From the NCBI GenBank assembly GCA_023653055.1, contig JAMNXR010000008.1, forward strand, positions 68,733-132,732: DNA of 64,000 bases, read 5' to 3'. Every line of letters begins with the position of its first letter. The first letter of the stretch is position 1. Position numbers and translations under genes: made by a program. Of the stretch, positions 9,299 to 22,444 are shown piece by piece. The notes under the pieces are model-generated. The model worked only from the letters and a program-made list of their open reading frames with translations, made no database searches and was not told the DNA's origin. This DNA is from Burkholderiaceae bacterium. Its GTDB lineage: Bacteria; Pseudomonadota; Gammaproteobacteria; Burkholderiales; Burkholderiaceae_B.

Positions 9299-10150
9299 AT
9301 GAATACTTTTGTTGATTCTTTTTGTGCAGACTTGCACTGTCATTCCACCGTATCAGATGGCGTCTTTGCGCCCGACGATTTGGCAAGGCGTGCGAAAGAG
9401 TCCGGCGTGACGCTATGGTCTTTGACGGATCATGACGAGCTCTCTGGTCAAGCGATGGCCATCGAAACGGCCCGTGACATTGGACTGAAATATTTAACCG
9501 GCGTTGAAATTTCTGTCACTTGGGCGCATCAGACAGTGCACATTGTGGGTCTCGGCGTCAATCCAACTGATGCGACGCTTGTTGAAGGACTGCGTGAGAC
9601 GCGAGCGGGTCGAGCGCAGCGTGCACAACGGATTGGCAACCGACTTGCCGCGCTAGGTATGCCAGGTGCCTTTGAGGGGGCCTCAGCTTTTGCAGGTAAC
9701 CCTGAACTCATCAGTCGGACACACTTTGCGCGTTTTTTAGTTCAAGCGGGTTACTTTCCAAACGTACAGTCAGTCTTTGATCGTCTACTCAAAGATGATG
9801 GCCCAGCGCATGAGCCTATGCAATGGGCCACACTTGAGGCGACTGTTCGCTGGATTCACGGTGCAGGTGGCGTCTCTGTCATTGCACATCCGGGTCGTTA
9901 CAAATACTCGCAGACACAATTTGGTGGACTCTTTGATACATTCAAAGACTTAGGCGGAAGTGCAATCGAAGTCATTACGGGCAGTCATACCGTGCCGCAG
10001 TTTAAAGAGTATGCCCAAGTGGCGAGACATTATGGCTTTCAGGCCTCGTGTGGCTCTGATTTTCATAGCCCAGAGGATAGTCGTATCCAACTCGGTAGCC
10101 TGCCACCATTACCTGCAGACCTCAAACCTGTCTGGCAGGATTTGGTGTAA
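9299..10150 (+). CDS. PHP-domain phosphoesterase (RNase AM / 3',5'-nucleoside bisphosphate phosphatase-like)
   Basis: DLHCHSTVSDG, SLTDHDELSG, VIAHPGRY, CGSDFHSPED PHP motifs. Confidence 0.87.
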   Translation: MNTFVDSFCADLHCHSTVSDGVFAPDDLARRAKESGVTLWSLTDHDELSGQAMAIETARDIGLKYLTGVEISVTWAHQTVHIVGLGVNPTDATLVEGLRETRAGRAQRAQRIGNRLAALGMPGAFEGASAFAGNPELISRTHFARFLVQAGYFPNVQSVFDRLLKDDGPAHEPMQWATLEATVRWIHGAGGVSVIAHPGRYKYSQTQFGGLFDTFKDLGGSAIEVITGSHTVPQFKEYAQVARHYGFQASCGSDFHSPEDSRIQLGSLPPLPADLKPVWQDLV

Positions 10151-10156
10151 TTGACA

Positions 10157-10708
10157 ATGAATAAAGCATTTGTCAAAGAACAAGAGGGCGGTGAGGATGA
10201 CGACCTGCCTGAGGCTCAGGCCTTACCCGCTGGAACAAAAAACTATTTGACGCCTGGGGGCTACAAAGGTTTGCGCGATGAGCTTGCACAACTCATGAAT
10301 GAGGAACGTCCCGCCATGGTTCAGGTGGTATCGTGGGCGGCTTCGAACGGTGATCGCTCTGAGAATGGTGACTACTTATATGGAAAAAAACGTTTACGTG
10401 AAATTGATCGACGGATGCGGTTTTTGACTAAAAGGCTTGAGCTTGCCGAAGTCGTTGATCCTGCGCTACAGACGAACCGTGATCACGTTTTTTTTGGTGC
10501 GACCGTGTTGTACGCTAATCAAGAGGGTGAGGAGCAGCGCGTCACGATCGTTGGTGTAGATGAAGCCGAACCTTTGCAGGGGCGTATCAGCTGGATTTCT
10601 CCTGTCGCACGCGCCCTAACTAAAGCCAAGCTTGGCGATACCGTGACACTCAGAACGCCTGGCGGCATTGAAGAACTCGATATTCTTGATATTTCTTATC
10701 CGGATTGA
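10157..10708 (+). CDS. greB: Transcription elongation factor GreB
   Basis: NYLTPGGYKGLRDELAQL, SENGDYLYGKKRLREIDRRMRFL. Confidence 0.93.
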   Translation: MNKAFVKEQEGGEDDDLPEAQALPAGTKNYLTPGGYKGLRDELAQLMNEERPAMVQVVSWAASNGDRSENGDYLYGKKRLREIDRRMRFLTKRLELAEVVDPALQTNRDHVFFGATVLYANQEGEEQRVTIVGVDEAEPLQGRISWISPVARALTKAKLGDTVTLRTPGGIEELDILDISYPD

Positions 10709-11562
10709 ATTATTGAAGCGTAGCCGGCAAGGCTGTCAGGCCATTTGAAATCAAAGCCGGATGCACGAAGCCTCGCATTACTGAGACGCTTGCTTCCGAC
10801 AAATCTAGGTGCTACAGCTTCTGGCGGCGTAGGTCCATCTACGAGACGTGCCAAGTTTTCATACAAAGTACGTAAAGGCATTGGCGTACTATCCGTCACA
10901 AGGTATGTACGCATGGGATCTGGCAGACTCATGAGGTGCACGATGGCGTTTGCAGCATCCTCCACATGAATACGATTGGCCCAATGTGTGGGTGAGGAGG
11001 GCGCACCCACTTCACCAAGCTTAAGTTTTTCCAGCAAGCTTGCGCGTCCAGGGCCATAAATTCCGGATAACCTGAGGCAGAGGGTCTTGATGTTGTGTGC
11101 ATTGCCAAATTGGTGCAGCCAGTCTTCACTTTCAAGCAAAATCCGACCGTTAAAGTTTTGTGGATTGACTGTGGTGACTTCGTCGACCCACTCATCACCG
11201 TGTTCGCCATATACCGCACTCGACGAAACGAACAAGATACGCTTTAAAGCAGGATTAAATGCGCTTTTAACAACATTTTTTAAACCATTAAAGTAAACAT
11301 CCCGATATGCTGACTCGGTACGTACATCGGGGGCAGCGGAAAAGAGTATGTGGGTAATACCTGTAGGGAGCATGACCAGCGTTTCGGGCTTGGACAAATC
11401 CGCCACATGCCAGTTAAAACCTGCCGCTTGCGCGACGGCTAGATTTGTAGACCGCTTGAGCCCCCAGACGTCGCGACCAGGTTGTTGTAAAACGATATTT
11501 GCGACTCGACAGCCAAGATCTCCACACCCTGCAATCAACAATCGGATGGGTTCGTTTGTCAT
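10696..11562 (-). CDS. NAD-dependent epimerase/dehydratase (YeeZ-like)
   Basis: Rossmann LLIAGCGDLGCRVA; SSSAVYGE; RLSGIYGPGR. Confidence 0.82.
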   Translation of the reverse strand: MTNEPIRLLIAGCGDLGCRVANIVLQQPGRDVWGLKRSTNLAVAQAAGFNWHVADLSKPETLVMLPTGITHILFSAAPDVRTESAYRDVYFNGLKNVVKSAFNPALKRILFVSSSAVYGEHGDEWVDEVTTVNPQNFNGRILLESEDWLHQFGNAHNIKTLCLRLSGIYGPGRASLLEKLKLGEVGAPSSPTHWANRIHVEDAANAIVHLMSLPDPMRTYLVTDSTPMPLRTLYENLARLVDGPTPPEAVAPRFVGSKRLSNARLRASGFDFKWPDSLAGYASIIQSG

Positions 11563-12428
11563 GATTGAATCCCTGACAAATTTGGTATATCTGGAACAAA
11601 AAATCGTTCTTTTAGTTCTTCGAGCCCCAAACGTTCTAGTAATGCCTCAAGGCGTGCGATGGTATGGGGTTTAGGCGGCCCTTTTCGTTGTGCGATCAAC
11701 AACTCATTTTTCATAGAGTGTTCCCAGCCTACGAGTTCTGTCACCGTCACTTGATAACCATGTGCTTCAAGTTGTAAGCAGCGCAACGTATTGGTGACTT
11801 GACTACCAAATTCACGCGTGTGTAGCGGATGCCTCCAAATTTCTGCTAGCGGGTCTTTCAGTTGCTGCGCTTTGTGCTTACGCAGGACGCCCGCTACTTC
11901 AGCCTGACAGCAAGGCACTAACACCATAAATTCAGCACGTTTCGCTAGGCCAAAGCGTATCGCATCATCTGTGGCGGTGTTGCATGCGTGAAGTGCCGTC
12001 ACAATATCGACTTCAGCTGGCAAGGAAGGCGATGCGATCGATTGAGCAACCGATTCGTTTAAGAAACGCATTTGATTAAAGCCGAGATCTTGCGCCAGTT
12101 TTTTTGTTTGTTCAACAAGTTCTGAGCGCGTTTCGATGCCCACCATTGTTGCGAGTGGCGCATGATGTCGCAAATAGAGATCAACAAGTATAAATCCTAG
12201 GTAGGATTTACCCGCACCATGATCTACCACGCAAAAGCCATTTCGTTTGCTTTGAACGTATTTAAGCAGGGGTTCAATAAATTGAAATAAGTGATAAACC
12301 TGTTTAAGTTTGCGCCTACTGTCTTGATTGAGCTTGCCATCCCGCGTCAAGATGTGCAGTGCTTTGAGCAACTCAATAGATTGTTCTGGGCGGATTTCTG
12401 GGGTCGACATAGAGTGGGTGTATGACAT
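11559..12428 (-). CDS. Class I SAM-dependent methyltransferase-like protein
   Basis: VVDHGAGKSYLGFILVDLYL and MVLVPCCQAEV motifs; 4-bp overlap with downstream epimerase. Confidence 0.7.
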   Translation of the reverse strand: MSYTHSMSTPEIRPEQSIELLKALHILTRDGKLNQDSRRKLKQVYHLFQFIEPLLKYVQSKRNGFCVVDHGAGKSYLGFILVDLYLRHHAPLATMVGIETRSELVEQTKKLAQDLGFNQMRFLNESVAQSIASPSLPAEVDIVTALHACNTATDDAIRFGLAKRAEFMVLVPCCQAEVAGVLRKHKAQQLKDPLAEIWRHPLHTREFGSQVTNTLRCLQLEAHGYQVTVTELVGWEHSMKNELLIAQRKGPPKPHTIARLEALLERLGLEELKERFFVPDIPNLSGIQS

Positions 12429-12490
12429 AAAGTACTTGTGGAGGCATAGTTATGTCGAATAAAGGTTTAACTTAGGAGATCTTTATCTCA

Positions 12491-13636
12491 ATGGCTGATT
12501 ATTCAAAACATAAGATAGAGGGGCTCGAGGGCATCTGCGTGCTGTATGAACATGAACAGCACGCAAGACTCGCGGCTTCTGAAATCAACAGCTGGTGCCA
12601 AGCATTAGGAGCACAAGCTTACCTCAATATTGCGCTCATTTCGTACCAGGGACAGTCAGTTGTGCACGTCACGGCTGCTCCGGTGTTGCATGACTTAACA
12701 CCTGACTACAGGACGATTCACTTAAGTAAAACGCTCGGACTAGATACTATCAATCAACCTGAGCATTTAGACCTTGAGATTCTACTTTGCCTCTCTCGCT
12801 CACCTATTGCTTATTGTTTTCCATCAATCGCTGAGCTCAAAGCGGCAGTGCGCGTTCGTCATTTTGCTGTTGACGCTGCAAGACGGACTGAATTGGCCTT
12901 CAATCCTGATGGTTTTGAACGTCCAAAAGAGTGTTGGACGTATGTTGAAGGTAGTGGATTTTTATTAAACCCTGGTGCAGATATGGTTGAAGCATTAATC
13001 AAAACGACTCAGCCTGAAGTGTCTGGTCAGCAGCTTTATACGTTTTCTTGTGGTCGAGCAGCGGAGTACATCATGTTGCTTTCGATTGCTCAAGAACTAA
13101 AACTCCACAACCCCGAACTTTATGCCGCTCTTCAGAAACAGTGGCAAACGCGTGCGCTTTTAGCCGATGATTTTAATGATGCATTCATTTACGAAGTCGG
13201 AACGCTAGAAAAACCACTACCGATGCAGTTTTATGTGCCGGGTTGTCGACTTTGGTTTCGCAATCCTGATAGTCACTCTGCGGATGTTGAAGGCTTTGAG
13301 GGATCTTGGGTGGTTTATCACGGAGGTGGTGAATTTTGTAACCTTTGGGAGCGAACCAAACCCTTCACTATGATTGATAAATGTTTAGAGATATACCATT
13401 GGCGTAATGGTGTCTTTTACGATGCAGACGGTGTGCTCAAAATGAATGAAGATATTGTTCGGGATAAGGTCGCAGAAACTAAAAAATCAGCGGTTGAGAC
13501 GAATCGTATTGTTGCAAAAATGATGCGTTATCGGGATGTCAGGGGTGTTTATCAGGAGGGTGGCTGTATCGATGCTTCTCGTGATGTTGTGCGATGGGTC
13601 TGTCCAAATACCTCTGATCTCGTATTAGGCACCTAG
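12491..13636 (+). CDS. Divergent Tgl-like (Bacillus protein-glutamine gamma-glutamyltransferase-like) protein
   Basis: SIAELKAAVRVRHFAVDAARR, LYTFSCGRAAEYIML and VPGCRLWFRNPDSHSADVEGFEG segments resemble Bacillus Tgl SIAEL...LR, FYAFECATAIVII and GDCLYFKNPEFDP...RGEN as recalled. Confidence 0.55.
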   Translation: MADYSKHKIEGLEGICVLYEHEQHARLAASEINSWCQALGAQAYLNIALISYQGQSVVHVTAAPVLHDLTPDYRTIHLSKTLGLDTINQPEHLDLEILLCLSRSPIAYCFPSIAELKAAVRVRHFAVDAARRTELAFNPDGFERPKECWTYVEGSGFLLNPGADMVEALIKTTQPEVSGQQLYTFSCGRAAEYIMLLSIAQELKLHNPELYAALQKQWQTRALLADDFNDAFIYEVGTLEKPLPMQFYVPGCRLWFRNPDSHSADVEGFEGSWVVYHGGGEFCNLWERTKPFTMIDKCLEIYHWRNGVFYDADGVLKMNEDIVRDKVAETKKSAVETNRIVAKMMRYRDVRGVYQEGGCIDASRDVVRWVCPNTSDLVLGT

Positions 13637-13689
13637 AAAGGAGCAAGATCGCTACAATTGCACAGTAATGATCCGCTGGAAAGACAACG

Positions 13690-15941
<2,252 letters not shown>

Positions 15942-15955
15942 GTTTCGGTGCTGAT

Positions 15956-17296
15956 TTATTTCCCAGATCTATTTTTTTCAAGTGCCAGATAGGCCTGTGT
16001 TTCTTTGATCACAACACCAGACAAGAGCACGATACCAATTAGATTGGGGAAGGCCATGAGACCGTTAACCACATCTGACACTGCCCAGACAAGATCAAGC
16101 GAGACTACGGTGCCAATCATGACAAAGGCCGTATAAAGGCAACGATATGGCCAAATGATACGTTTACCTAAGGCGTATTGCGCGCATTTTTCGCCGTAGT
16201 AACTCCATCCTAAAATTGTAGAGTAAGCAAAAAACATTAAACCAATCGTTACGATCCATCCACCAGGCCCAGGCAGCATGGTGTCAAACGTTTGTGCTGT
16301 CAGCGCAGCACCGGTGACCCCAGAGGTAAATTGTCCACCCATCACTAAAACAATGCCTGTAATGGAGCACACAATAATCGTATCGATAAATGTACCGGTC
16401 ATGGAAACAAGTGCTTGTTTGACGGGTTGATCTGTTTTTGCCGCAGCGGCCGCGATTGGGGCTGTCCCAAGTCCAGCTTCGTTAGAAAATACGCCGCGTG
16501 CGACGCCGTAACGAATCACCGTACCTAGCGCCCCGCCTGCAACAGCTGTACCTGTAAATGCATCGGTCATGATGAGACACAATGCAGGCCAGAGACCTTC
16601 GATATTCGTGACAATGACTGCGAGACCACCCAACAGATAGACGGCTGCCATAAAAGGAACAATGACGGCCGTGACACGACCAATACTTTTGATTCCACCC
16701 AAAATAACGAGGGCTGTAATTGATGTCAATACAATCCCGGTCAACCATCCCGAGACGCCAAACGTCGACAGCATGGACTGTGCTAGAGAGTTTGACTGCA
16801 CGGAAGCACCTGTCCCTAAGGCCGCCACCATACCAAATACGGCAAACATCATGCCGAGCCACTTCATGTTTAAACCCAGGGAGATGTAATACATTGGTCC
16901 CCCCGACATTGATCCGTCCGCCTCTTTGACTCTGTACTTTACAGCGAGCAGTCCTTCGGCGTATTTGGTGGCCATGCCAAAAAAGGCACTCGCCCACATC
17001 CAAAAGAGCGCACCTGGACCGCCTAGTACGACGGCGGTCGCCACGCCTGCGATATTTCCAGTCCCGATTGTGGCGGCTAGTGCGGTCATCAGCGACTGAA
17101 ACTGGGAAATGTCACCGGGAAGATTGGGATTTTTACCCTTTGAAAAGGCCATCGCAAGCGCCGCTGGCAATAGACGAATTTGCAGTGCGCCGAGTCTGAT
17201 CGTCAGGTATATCCCGGTTCCGACGAGTAAAACCAAAAGAATCGGGCCCCAGACGATTCCGCCAAGGGTATGAAATAAAATAGTAAGTTGTTCCAA
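15956..17296 (-). CDS. Sodium:alanine/glycine symporter (AGCS family), likely TTG start at 17296
   Basis: FQSLMTALAATIGTGNIAGVATAV, GGPMYYI, NEAGLGTAPIAAAAA; minus-strand SD GAGGAGAAAAAG before TTGGAACAACTT. Confidence 0.88.
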   Translation of the reverse strand: MEQLTILFHTLGGIVWGPILLVLLVGTGIYLTIRLGALQIRLLPAALAMAFSKGKNPNLPGDISQFQSLMTALAATIGTGNIAGVATAVVLGGPGALFWMWASAFFGMATKYAEGLLAVKYRVKEADGSMSGGPMYYISLGLNMKWLGMMFAVFGMVAALGTGASVQSNSLAQSMLSTFGVSGWLTGIVLTSITALVILGGIKSIGRVTAVIVPFMAAVYLLGGLAVIVTNIEGLWPALCLIMTDAFTGTAVAGGALGTVIRYGVARGVFSNEAGLGTAPIAAAAAKTDQPVKQALVSMTGTFIDTIIVCSITGIVLVMGGQFTSGVTGAALTAQTFDTMLPGPGGWIVTIGLMFFAYSTILGWSYYGEKCAQYALGKRIIWPYRCLYTAFVMIGTVVSLDLVWAVSDVVNGLMAFPNLIGIVLLSGVVIKETQAYLALEKNRSGK

Positions 17297-17452
17297 CTTT
17301 TTCTCCTCGTATTGTTTCAATGCGTTCAGCTTGGTCGCTGACCCTGCGCATGATAGGTACGAAGAATCTAAAAAGGGCGGTTTTGCCCGAGTTGTTACAC
17401 TGAAAACATATCTATCAAGATGTAACTCCATCATTTACTAAAGTAGCCTACC

Positions 17453-19057
17453 GTGATAACAGCTTCAAACCTAGCTATACAGTTCGGACCTAAGCCCCTC
17501 TTTGAAAACGTCAACGTCAAGTTTGGGGAGGGCAACCGCTATGGTCTGATTGGCGCCAACGGCTCTGGCAAGTCCACGTTGATGAAAATCATTGGTGGGG
17601 ATCTGGACTCTACTGCGGGCAATGTGCACTTAGAGCCAGGCTTACGTCTGGGTAAGTTGCGCCAAGATCAGTTTGCTTTTGAGGATTTCCGCGTATTGGA
17701 TGTCGTCCTCATGGGACACACTGAAATGTGGGAAGCCATGTCGCAACGTGACGCTATTTATGCCAACGCGGATGCGACCGACGAAGACTATATGCGCGCT
17801 GCGGATCTGGAAGCTAGGTTTGCTGAGTACGATGGGTACACCGCAGAGGCACGTGCGGGTGAACTCCTGCTTGGACTTGAGTTTCCGGTCGAACAGCATC
17901 AGCTTCCGATGAGAGAAATTGCACCGGGATGGAAGCTTAGGGTGCTATTGGCTCAGGCGCTTTTTTCAAATCCAGATGTATTGCTACTTGATGAGCCCAC
18001 CAACAACCTCGACATCAACACGATTCGTTGGTTAGAAAATGTGCTCAATGGTTATCAGAGCACGATGATTATTATTAGTCACGATCGTCACTTTTTAAAT
18101 CAAGTGTGTACGCACATGGCGGACTTGGATTTTGGTGAACTACGTGTCTATCCTGGCAACTACGATGACTACATGTTGGCCTCGACGCAAGCGCGTGAGC
18201 GCGTGTCCAATGCCAATGCCAAGGCAAAAGAACGCGTGAGTGAATTGCAGGATTTCGTGCGTCGCTTTTCAGCCAATAAATCTAAAGCACGTCAGGCAAC
18301 TTCGCGACTCAAACAAATCGATCGCATTAAGTCGGCTCAGATTGAAGTCAAGCCCTCATCCCGTCAAAATCCATTTATTCGGTTTGAGCAGCTCAAAATG
18401 CTTCACCGTCAGGCGGTCACGCTTGAATCAATTGAAAAGAGTTTTGATGCGCCCGTCATCCGTCCCTTTTCTTCTATGGTTGAAGCGGGTGAAAAAATTG
18501 CGATCATTGGTGCAAACGGTGCAGGTAAAACCACGCTTTTACGTATGTTGGCGCTAGACTTAGCACCAGACCGTGGGACCGTAAAGTGGTCTGAAAATGC
18601 CGACTTAGGGTATATGGCGCAAGACGTATCTGAGCTTTTTACGGACAAGGACAGCAATCTGTTCGAGTGGATGACGCACTATCGCCAACCTTCTGATGAC
18701 GATCAATCTATCCGCTCTATTTTGGGTCGACTATTGTTCTCGGCGGACGATTTACCTAAAGCCCCCCCTGTTTTATCGGGTGGCGAAAAAAATCGTATGA
18801 CCTTTGGTCGCTTAATGCTAAGAAAACACAACGTTATGTTGCTTGACGAGCCAACCAATCACCTCGATATGGAATCAATCGAGTCACTTCAGCTTGCCCT
18901 AGACAAATATCCTGGTACGCTATTTTTCGTCTCCCATGACCGTGAGTTTGTTTCTGCACTCGCCACACGTATTTGGGAAATTCAGCCCACTGGCCAGGTG
19001 ACGGATTATCGCGGACCTTACGAAGAGTTTCTGGCCTCAAAAGGCATTGAGGACTGA
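17453..19057 (+). CDS. ABC-F family ATPase (YbiT-like)
   Basis: Two ABC domains, GANGSGKST and [20 protein letters not shown] and [10 protein letters not shown], linker between. Confidence 0.92.
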   Translation: MITASNLAIQFGPKPLFENVNVKFGEGNRYGLIGANGSGKSTLMKIIGGDLDSTAGNVHLEPGLRLGKLRQDQFAFEDFRVLDVVLMGHTEMWEAMSQRDAIYANADATDEDYMRAADLEARFAEYDGYTAEARAGELLLGLEFPVEQHQLPMREIAPGWKLRVLLAQALFSNPDVLLLDEPTNNLDINTIRWLENVLNGYQSTMIIISHDRHFLNQVCTHMADLDFGELRVYPGNYDDYMLASTQARERVSNANAKAKERVSELQDFVRRFSANKSKARQATSRLKQIDRIKSAQIEVKPSSRQNPFIRFEQLKMLHRQAVTLESIEKSFDAPVIRPFSSMVEAGEKIAIIGANGAGKTTLLRMLALDLAPDRGTVKWSENADLGYMAQDVSELFTDKDSNLFEWMTHYRQPSDDDQSIRSILGRLLFSADDLPKAPPVLSGGEKNRMTFGRLMLRKHNVMLLDEPTNHLDMESIESLQLALDKYPGTLFFVSHDREFVSALATRIWEIQPTGQVTDYRGPYEEFLASKGIED

Positions 19058-19064
19058 TGTTCAT

Positions 19065-20099
19065 ATGATTGTGCTTGGTTTTGAAAGTTCATGCGATGAG
19101 ACTGGCGTCGCACTCGTATGCACTGAAAAGGGCTTGCTTGCGCATGCGCTGCACACGCAAGTCGCGATGCATGCGGCGTATGGTGGTGTCGTGCCTGAAC
19201 TTGCCTCGCGTGACCATGTGCGTCGCATTATTCCCCTTACACGCGCTGTGTTAGCGGAGACTGGCCTTACTCTCCAAGACGTTGGGGCGGTGGCGTACAC
19301 CGCGGGACCAGGCTTAGCGGGCGCCTTGTTGGTGGGGGCCAGCGTCGCGCAGTCGCTGGCCTGGTCGCTAGATTTACCCGCCATTGCGATTCACCACCTT
19401 GAGGGGCATTTGCTCTCACCGCGTCTTGCCGACCCTTGCCCCGAATTCCCCTTTGTAGCGTTATTGGTATCGGGGGGGCATACACAACTGATGCGTGTCG
19501 ACGATGTGGGGTGTTACACCTTATTGGGTGAAACCATGGATGACGCAGCGGGTGAAGCGTTTGATAAAACGGCAAAACTTCTAGGGCTAGGCTATCCCGG
19601 GGGCCCCGCACTTGCACACCTGGCCGAGCAGGGCAATGCTGAGGCGATTACATTGCCACGACCCATGCTTCACAGCGGCAATTTGGACTTTAGCTTTAGC
19701 GGTCTCAAAACGGCAGTATTGACGCGTTTGAAAACCGCTCAGACACAAGCAATCGTGAGTGAAACCTTGGCTGCAGATCTCGCCGCGGCGACACAGGCAG
19801 CCATTGTCGATGTGCTGGTTGCAAAGTCCGTTTTAGCGCTCGATCAAACAGGTCTTAAGCGCCTAGTGGTGGCAGGTGGCGTCGGTGCCAATCGACAGTT
19901 ACGCAGCAAATTGGCGCTAGCATTGAAAAAACGCAAGGCCGAGGCTTTTTTTCCACCTTTAGACCTATGCACGGATAACGGTGCGATGATTGCCTTTGCG
20001 GCAGCGCAACGCATTTCAAAAGGCTTAGTAGATTTAGCGGATAAAAGACACGGCTTTGATGTCCGTCCCCGTTGGGACCTCGCTACGACTGCAACTTGA
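19065..20099 (+). CDS. tsaD: tRNA threonylcarbamoyladenosine biosynthesis protein TsaD
   Basis: [52 protein letters not shown]. Confidence 0.96.
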   Translation: MIVLGFESSCDETGVALVCTEKGLLAHALHTQVAMHAAYGGVVPELASRDHVRRIIPLTRAVLAETGLTLQDVGAVAYTAGPGLAGALLVGASVAQSLAWSLDLPAIAIHHLEGHLLSPRLADPCPEFPFVALLVSGGHTQLMRVDDVGCYTLLGETMDDAAGEAFDKTAKLLGLGYPGGPALAHLAEQGNAEAITLPRPMLHSGNLDFSFSGLKTAVLTRLKTAQTQAIVSETLAADLAAATQAAIVDVLVAKSVLALDQTGLKRLVVAGGVGANRQLRSKLALALKKRKAEAFFPPLDLCTDNGAMIAFAAAQRISKGLVDLADKRHGFDVRPRWDLATTAT

Positions 20100-20114
20100 G
20101 GTGACGCGCAGATT

Positions 20115-20747
20115 TCAAGATTTTTTGCGTTCACCAATGCGTGGTTCAGTCCCCTGGATGAGCCGATGAATATTAGCTTTGTGTCTTGATAATAAAAAGA
20201 GCGCGATCACAATGAGTGCGATGCCGATGGGGAGATGCGCCTGCCAGATCAGCATGCCACCAAAGAAATAATAAAACGGGGCAAAAACAGCGCAAGTCAG
20301 GGCGGCAAGCGATGAAAACCTGAAAAATACTGCAATGATGATCCAAGTCGCCATAGCCGCTAATGCTAAAAGCGGCTGCACAGCAAGCATGATCCCAAAG
20401 GCCGTTGCCACGCCTTTACCGCCTTTAAACTTTAAGAAAATCGGATAAAGGTGCCCGATAAAGACAGCAATTGCCACGCAGCCAACTAGGACAGGCGAGA
20501 GCCCGTGTCGCACCACAAACCAAACGGCAAACCAGCCTTTTGCGGCATCAAAGATGAGGGTCAACGCAGCGGCAGGTCTATTGCCTGAACGCAGTACATT
20601 CGTCGCGCCTGGATTGCCGGAGCCGTAAGTTCTTGGATCTTGTAGGCCAAACAGTTTGCTGAAAACAACCGCAAAAGAGATAGATCCTATCAAATAAGCA
20701 ATGAGTAATATGCCTAGAACGGAGAGGGCGTATTGTGAATTGTCCAT
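20115..20747 (-). CDS. plsY: Acyl-phosphate glycerol-3-phosphate acyltransferase PlsY
   Basis: [63 protein letters not shown]. Confidence 0.95.
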   Translation of the reverse strand: MDNSQYALSVLGILLIAYLIGSISFAVVFSKLFGLQDPRTYGSGNPGATNVLRSGNRPAAALTLIFDAAKGWFAVWFVVRHGLSPVLVGCVAIAVFIGHLYPIFLKFKGGKGVATAFGIMLAVQPLLALAAMATWIIIAVFFRFSSLAALTCAVFAPFYYFFGGMLIWQAHLPIGIALIVIALFLLSRHKANIHRLIQGTEPRIGERKKS

Positions 20748-20888
20748 TAATCTGTACCTGTGTAGCCTTTGGGACTCTTAGTTATTCTAACGCGAAGGCT
20801 TCATTTTCGTTTTGACAGCGTCCCCATTAAGCGCTCAGCAGGTACAATGGTAGACATTCGAACTGAAAGTTAATTTAGTCCTTTATTT

Positions 20889-21644
20889 ATGCATATTTTG
20901 GTCTCCAACGACGACGGTTACAACGCACCTGGGCTAGAGGCCTTGGTGGCTGTGCTGCGTGATTTAGCCGATATTACGGTTGTTGCGCCTGAGGTCAATC
21001 ATAGTGGCGCATCTAACTCCTTGACGCTGAGTCGACCGCTTGCCGTACGCCAGGCGCCAAACGGCTTTACTTATGTAAATGGTACTCCCTCAGATTGTGT
21101 GCACGTAGCGCTGACTGGTTTGCTTGATCGCCGCCCTGATTTAGTAGTATCCGGCATTAATAACGGAGCAAACATGGGAGACGACACGCTTTACTCCGGA
21201 ACCGTAGCCGCCGCGGCTGAAGGTTATTTATTTGGCATTCCTTCCATCGCTTTTTCTCTTGTTGCAAAGGGCTGGTCCAATCTGGATGCCGCTGCAAAAT
21301 TAGCAAGAAAAATTGTTGAACAACAGCTCAAACAGCCACTTGCTGGCGCCTCTTTACTGAATGTCAATTTTCCTGATTGTTCACTTGAACAAAACAAGGG
21401 CGTCCTTGCAACGCGCTTAGGCAAACGACATCCTTCTCAGCCCGTTGTGCGCTCTAGCACTCCCTATGGCGAGACTGTGTATTGGATTGGTCCTGCTGGT
21501 GCGGCCAATGACGCAACGGAAGGAACCGATTTTGATGCCATCAAAAAAGGATACGTCTCCGTGACACCTTTGCGCCTTGACTTAACGCAACACAATCAAT
21601 TACCAGATGTTGCTTCTTGGGTTCAGCCTTTATGCAATGGCTAA
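20889..21644 (+). CDS. surE: 5'/3'-nucleotidase SurE
   Basis: [52 protein letters not shown]. Confidence 0.96.
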   Translation: MHILVSNDDGYNAPGLEALVAVLRDLADITVVAPEVNHSGASNSLTLSRPLAVRQAPNGFTYVNGTPSDCVHVALTGLLDRRPDLVVSGINNGANMGDDTLYSGTVAAAAEGYLFGIPSIAFSLVAKGWSNLDAAAKLARKIVEQQLKQPLAGASLLNVNFPDCSLEQNKGVLATRLGKRHPSQPVVRSSTPYGETVYWIGPAGAANDATEGTDFDAIKKGYVSVTPLRLDLTQHNQLPDVASWVQPLCNG

Positions 21645-22444
21645 AGCCCCCTCGGGTGCTCGCCTCGGCCAAAGACTTCAAGTCTTTAGGAAGCCGAGGA
21701 TTGCAAGGCATTACCGCAACAAATAGCAATACAAAAATTTCTATTTCGCGTTTATCCAAGGGCAATGAAGCTGCCGTTTCGTCACTTCGCGCAAATGAAA
21801 ACTTAGGCCTAAATTCCGAACGTTTACGCGCTGCGATGGTGGAACGTTTACATACGCAAGGAATTACCGACGAGCGCGTACTGAGTGCAATGCAAATTGT
21901 CCCTCGTCATTCTTTTGTGGATGAGGCGCTTGCGAGCCGCGCCTATGATGATGCGGCACTCCCGATTGGTCACGGCCAGACAATTTCTCAGCCATGGGTC
22001 GTTGCGAGAATGATTGCCGCCGTCTGCGAAACTGAGTTGCCAACACGTGTACTCGAGGTGGGTACGGGTTGTGGCTATCAGGCCGCCGTGATGTCTTACG
22101 TTTTTCCTCAGGTCTACTCGATTGAGCGTATTCGATCGTTGTACGATATGGCAAAAGATCATTTGCGTTCGCTACACTTAACCAAAATCAGGTTGAGTTA
22201 TGGTGATGGTATGGCAGGTTTGTCCAGCGCGGCACCCTTTGATGCAATTGTCGTGGCAGCTGCAGGGCTTAAAATCCCTCAGGCGCTCATGTTGCAACTG
22301 CGGGTAGGTGGGGTGTTGATTGCCCCAGAGGGCGTGGCTGCGCAAAAACTGATACGAATACAACGTACCAGCGAAACAGGCTGGTCTAGGCAGGAGCTTG
22401 AGGAGGTACGCTTTGTCCCTCTCAAGTCAGGTTTGCAACCATGA
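21632..22444 (+). CDS. pcm: Protein-L-isoaspartate O-methyltransferase (exact start uncertain; ORF opens at 21617)
   Basis: [33 protein letters not shown]; downstream of surE. Confidence 0.92.
   Translation: MQWLKPPRVLASAKDFKSLGSRGLQGITATNSNTKISISRLSKGNEAAVSSLRANENLGLNSERLRAAMVERLHTQGITDERVLSAMQIVPRHSFVDEALASRAYDDAALPIGHGQTISQPWVVARMIAAVCETELPTRVLEVGTGCGYQAAVMSYVFPQVYSIERIRSLYDMAKDHLRSLHLTKIRLSYGDGMAGLSSAAPFDAIVVAAAGLKIPQALMLQLRVGGVLIAPEGVAAQKLIRIQRTSETGWSRQELEEVRFVPLKSGLQP
21663..21699. repeat. Nested inverted repeat in the 5' part of pcm
   Basis: CCTCGGC-C-AAAGACTT-C-AAGTCTTT-AGGAA-GCCGAGG. Confidence 0.8.

Noticed and set aside
16482-17003. 173-aa minus-strand ORF in another frame of the AGCS symporter
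   Set aside because: Shares the strand and region with a clear symporter frame; composition (many Cys/His/Arg/Gly) is typical of an out-of-frame translation
20812-20850. Candidate sigma70 promoter TTGACA...TACAAT upstream of surE
   Set aside because: Spacer between the hexamers is about 25 nt, too long for a sigma70 promoter
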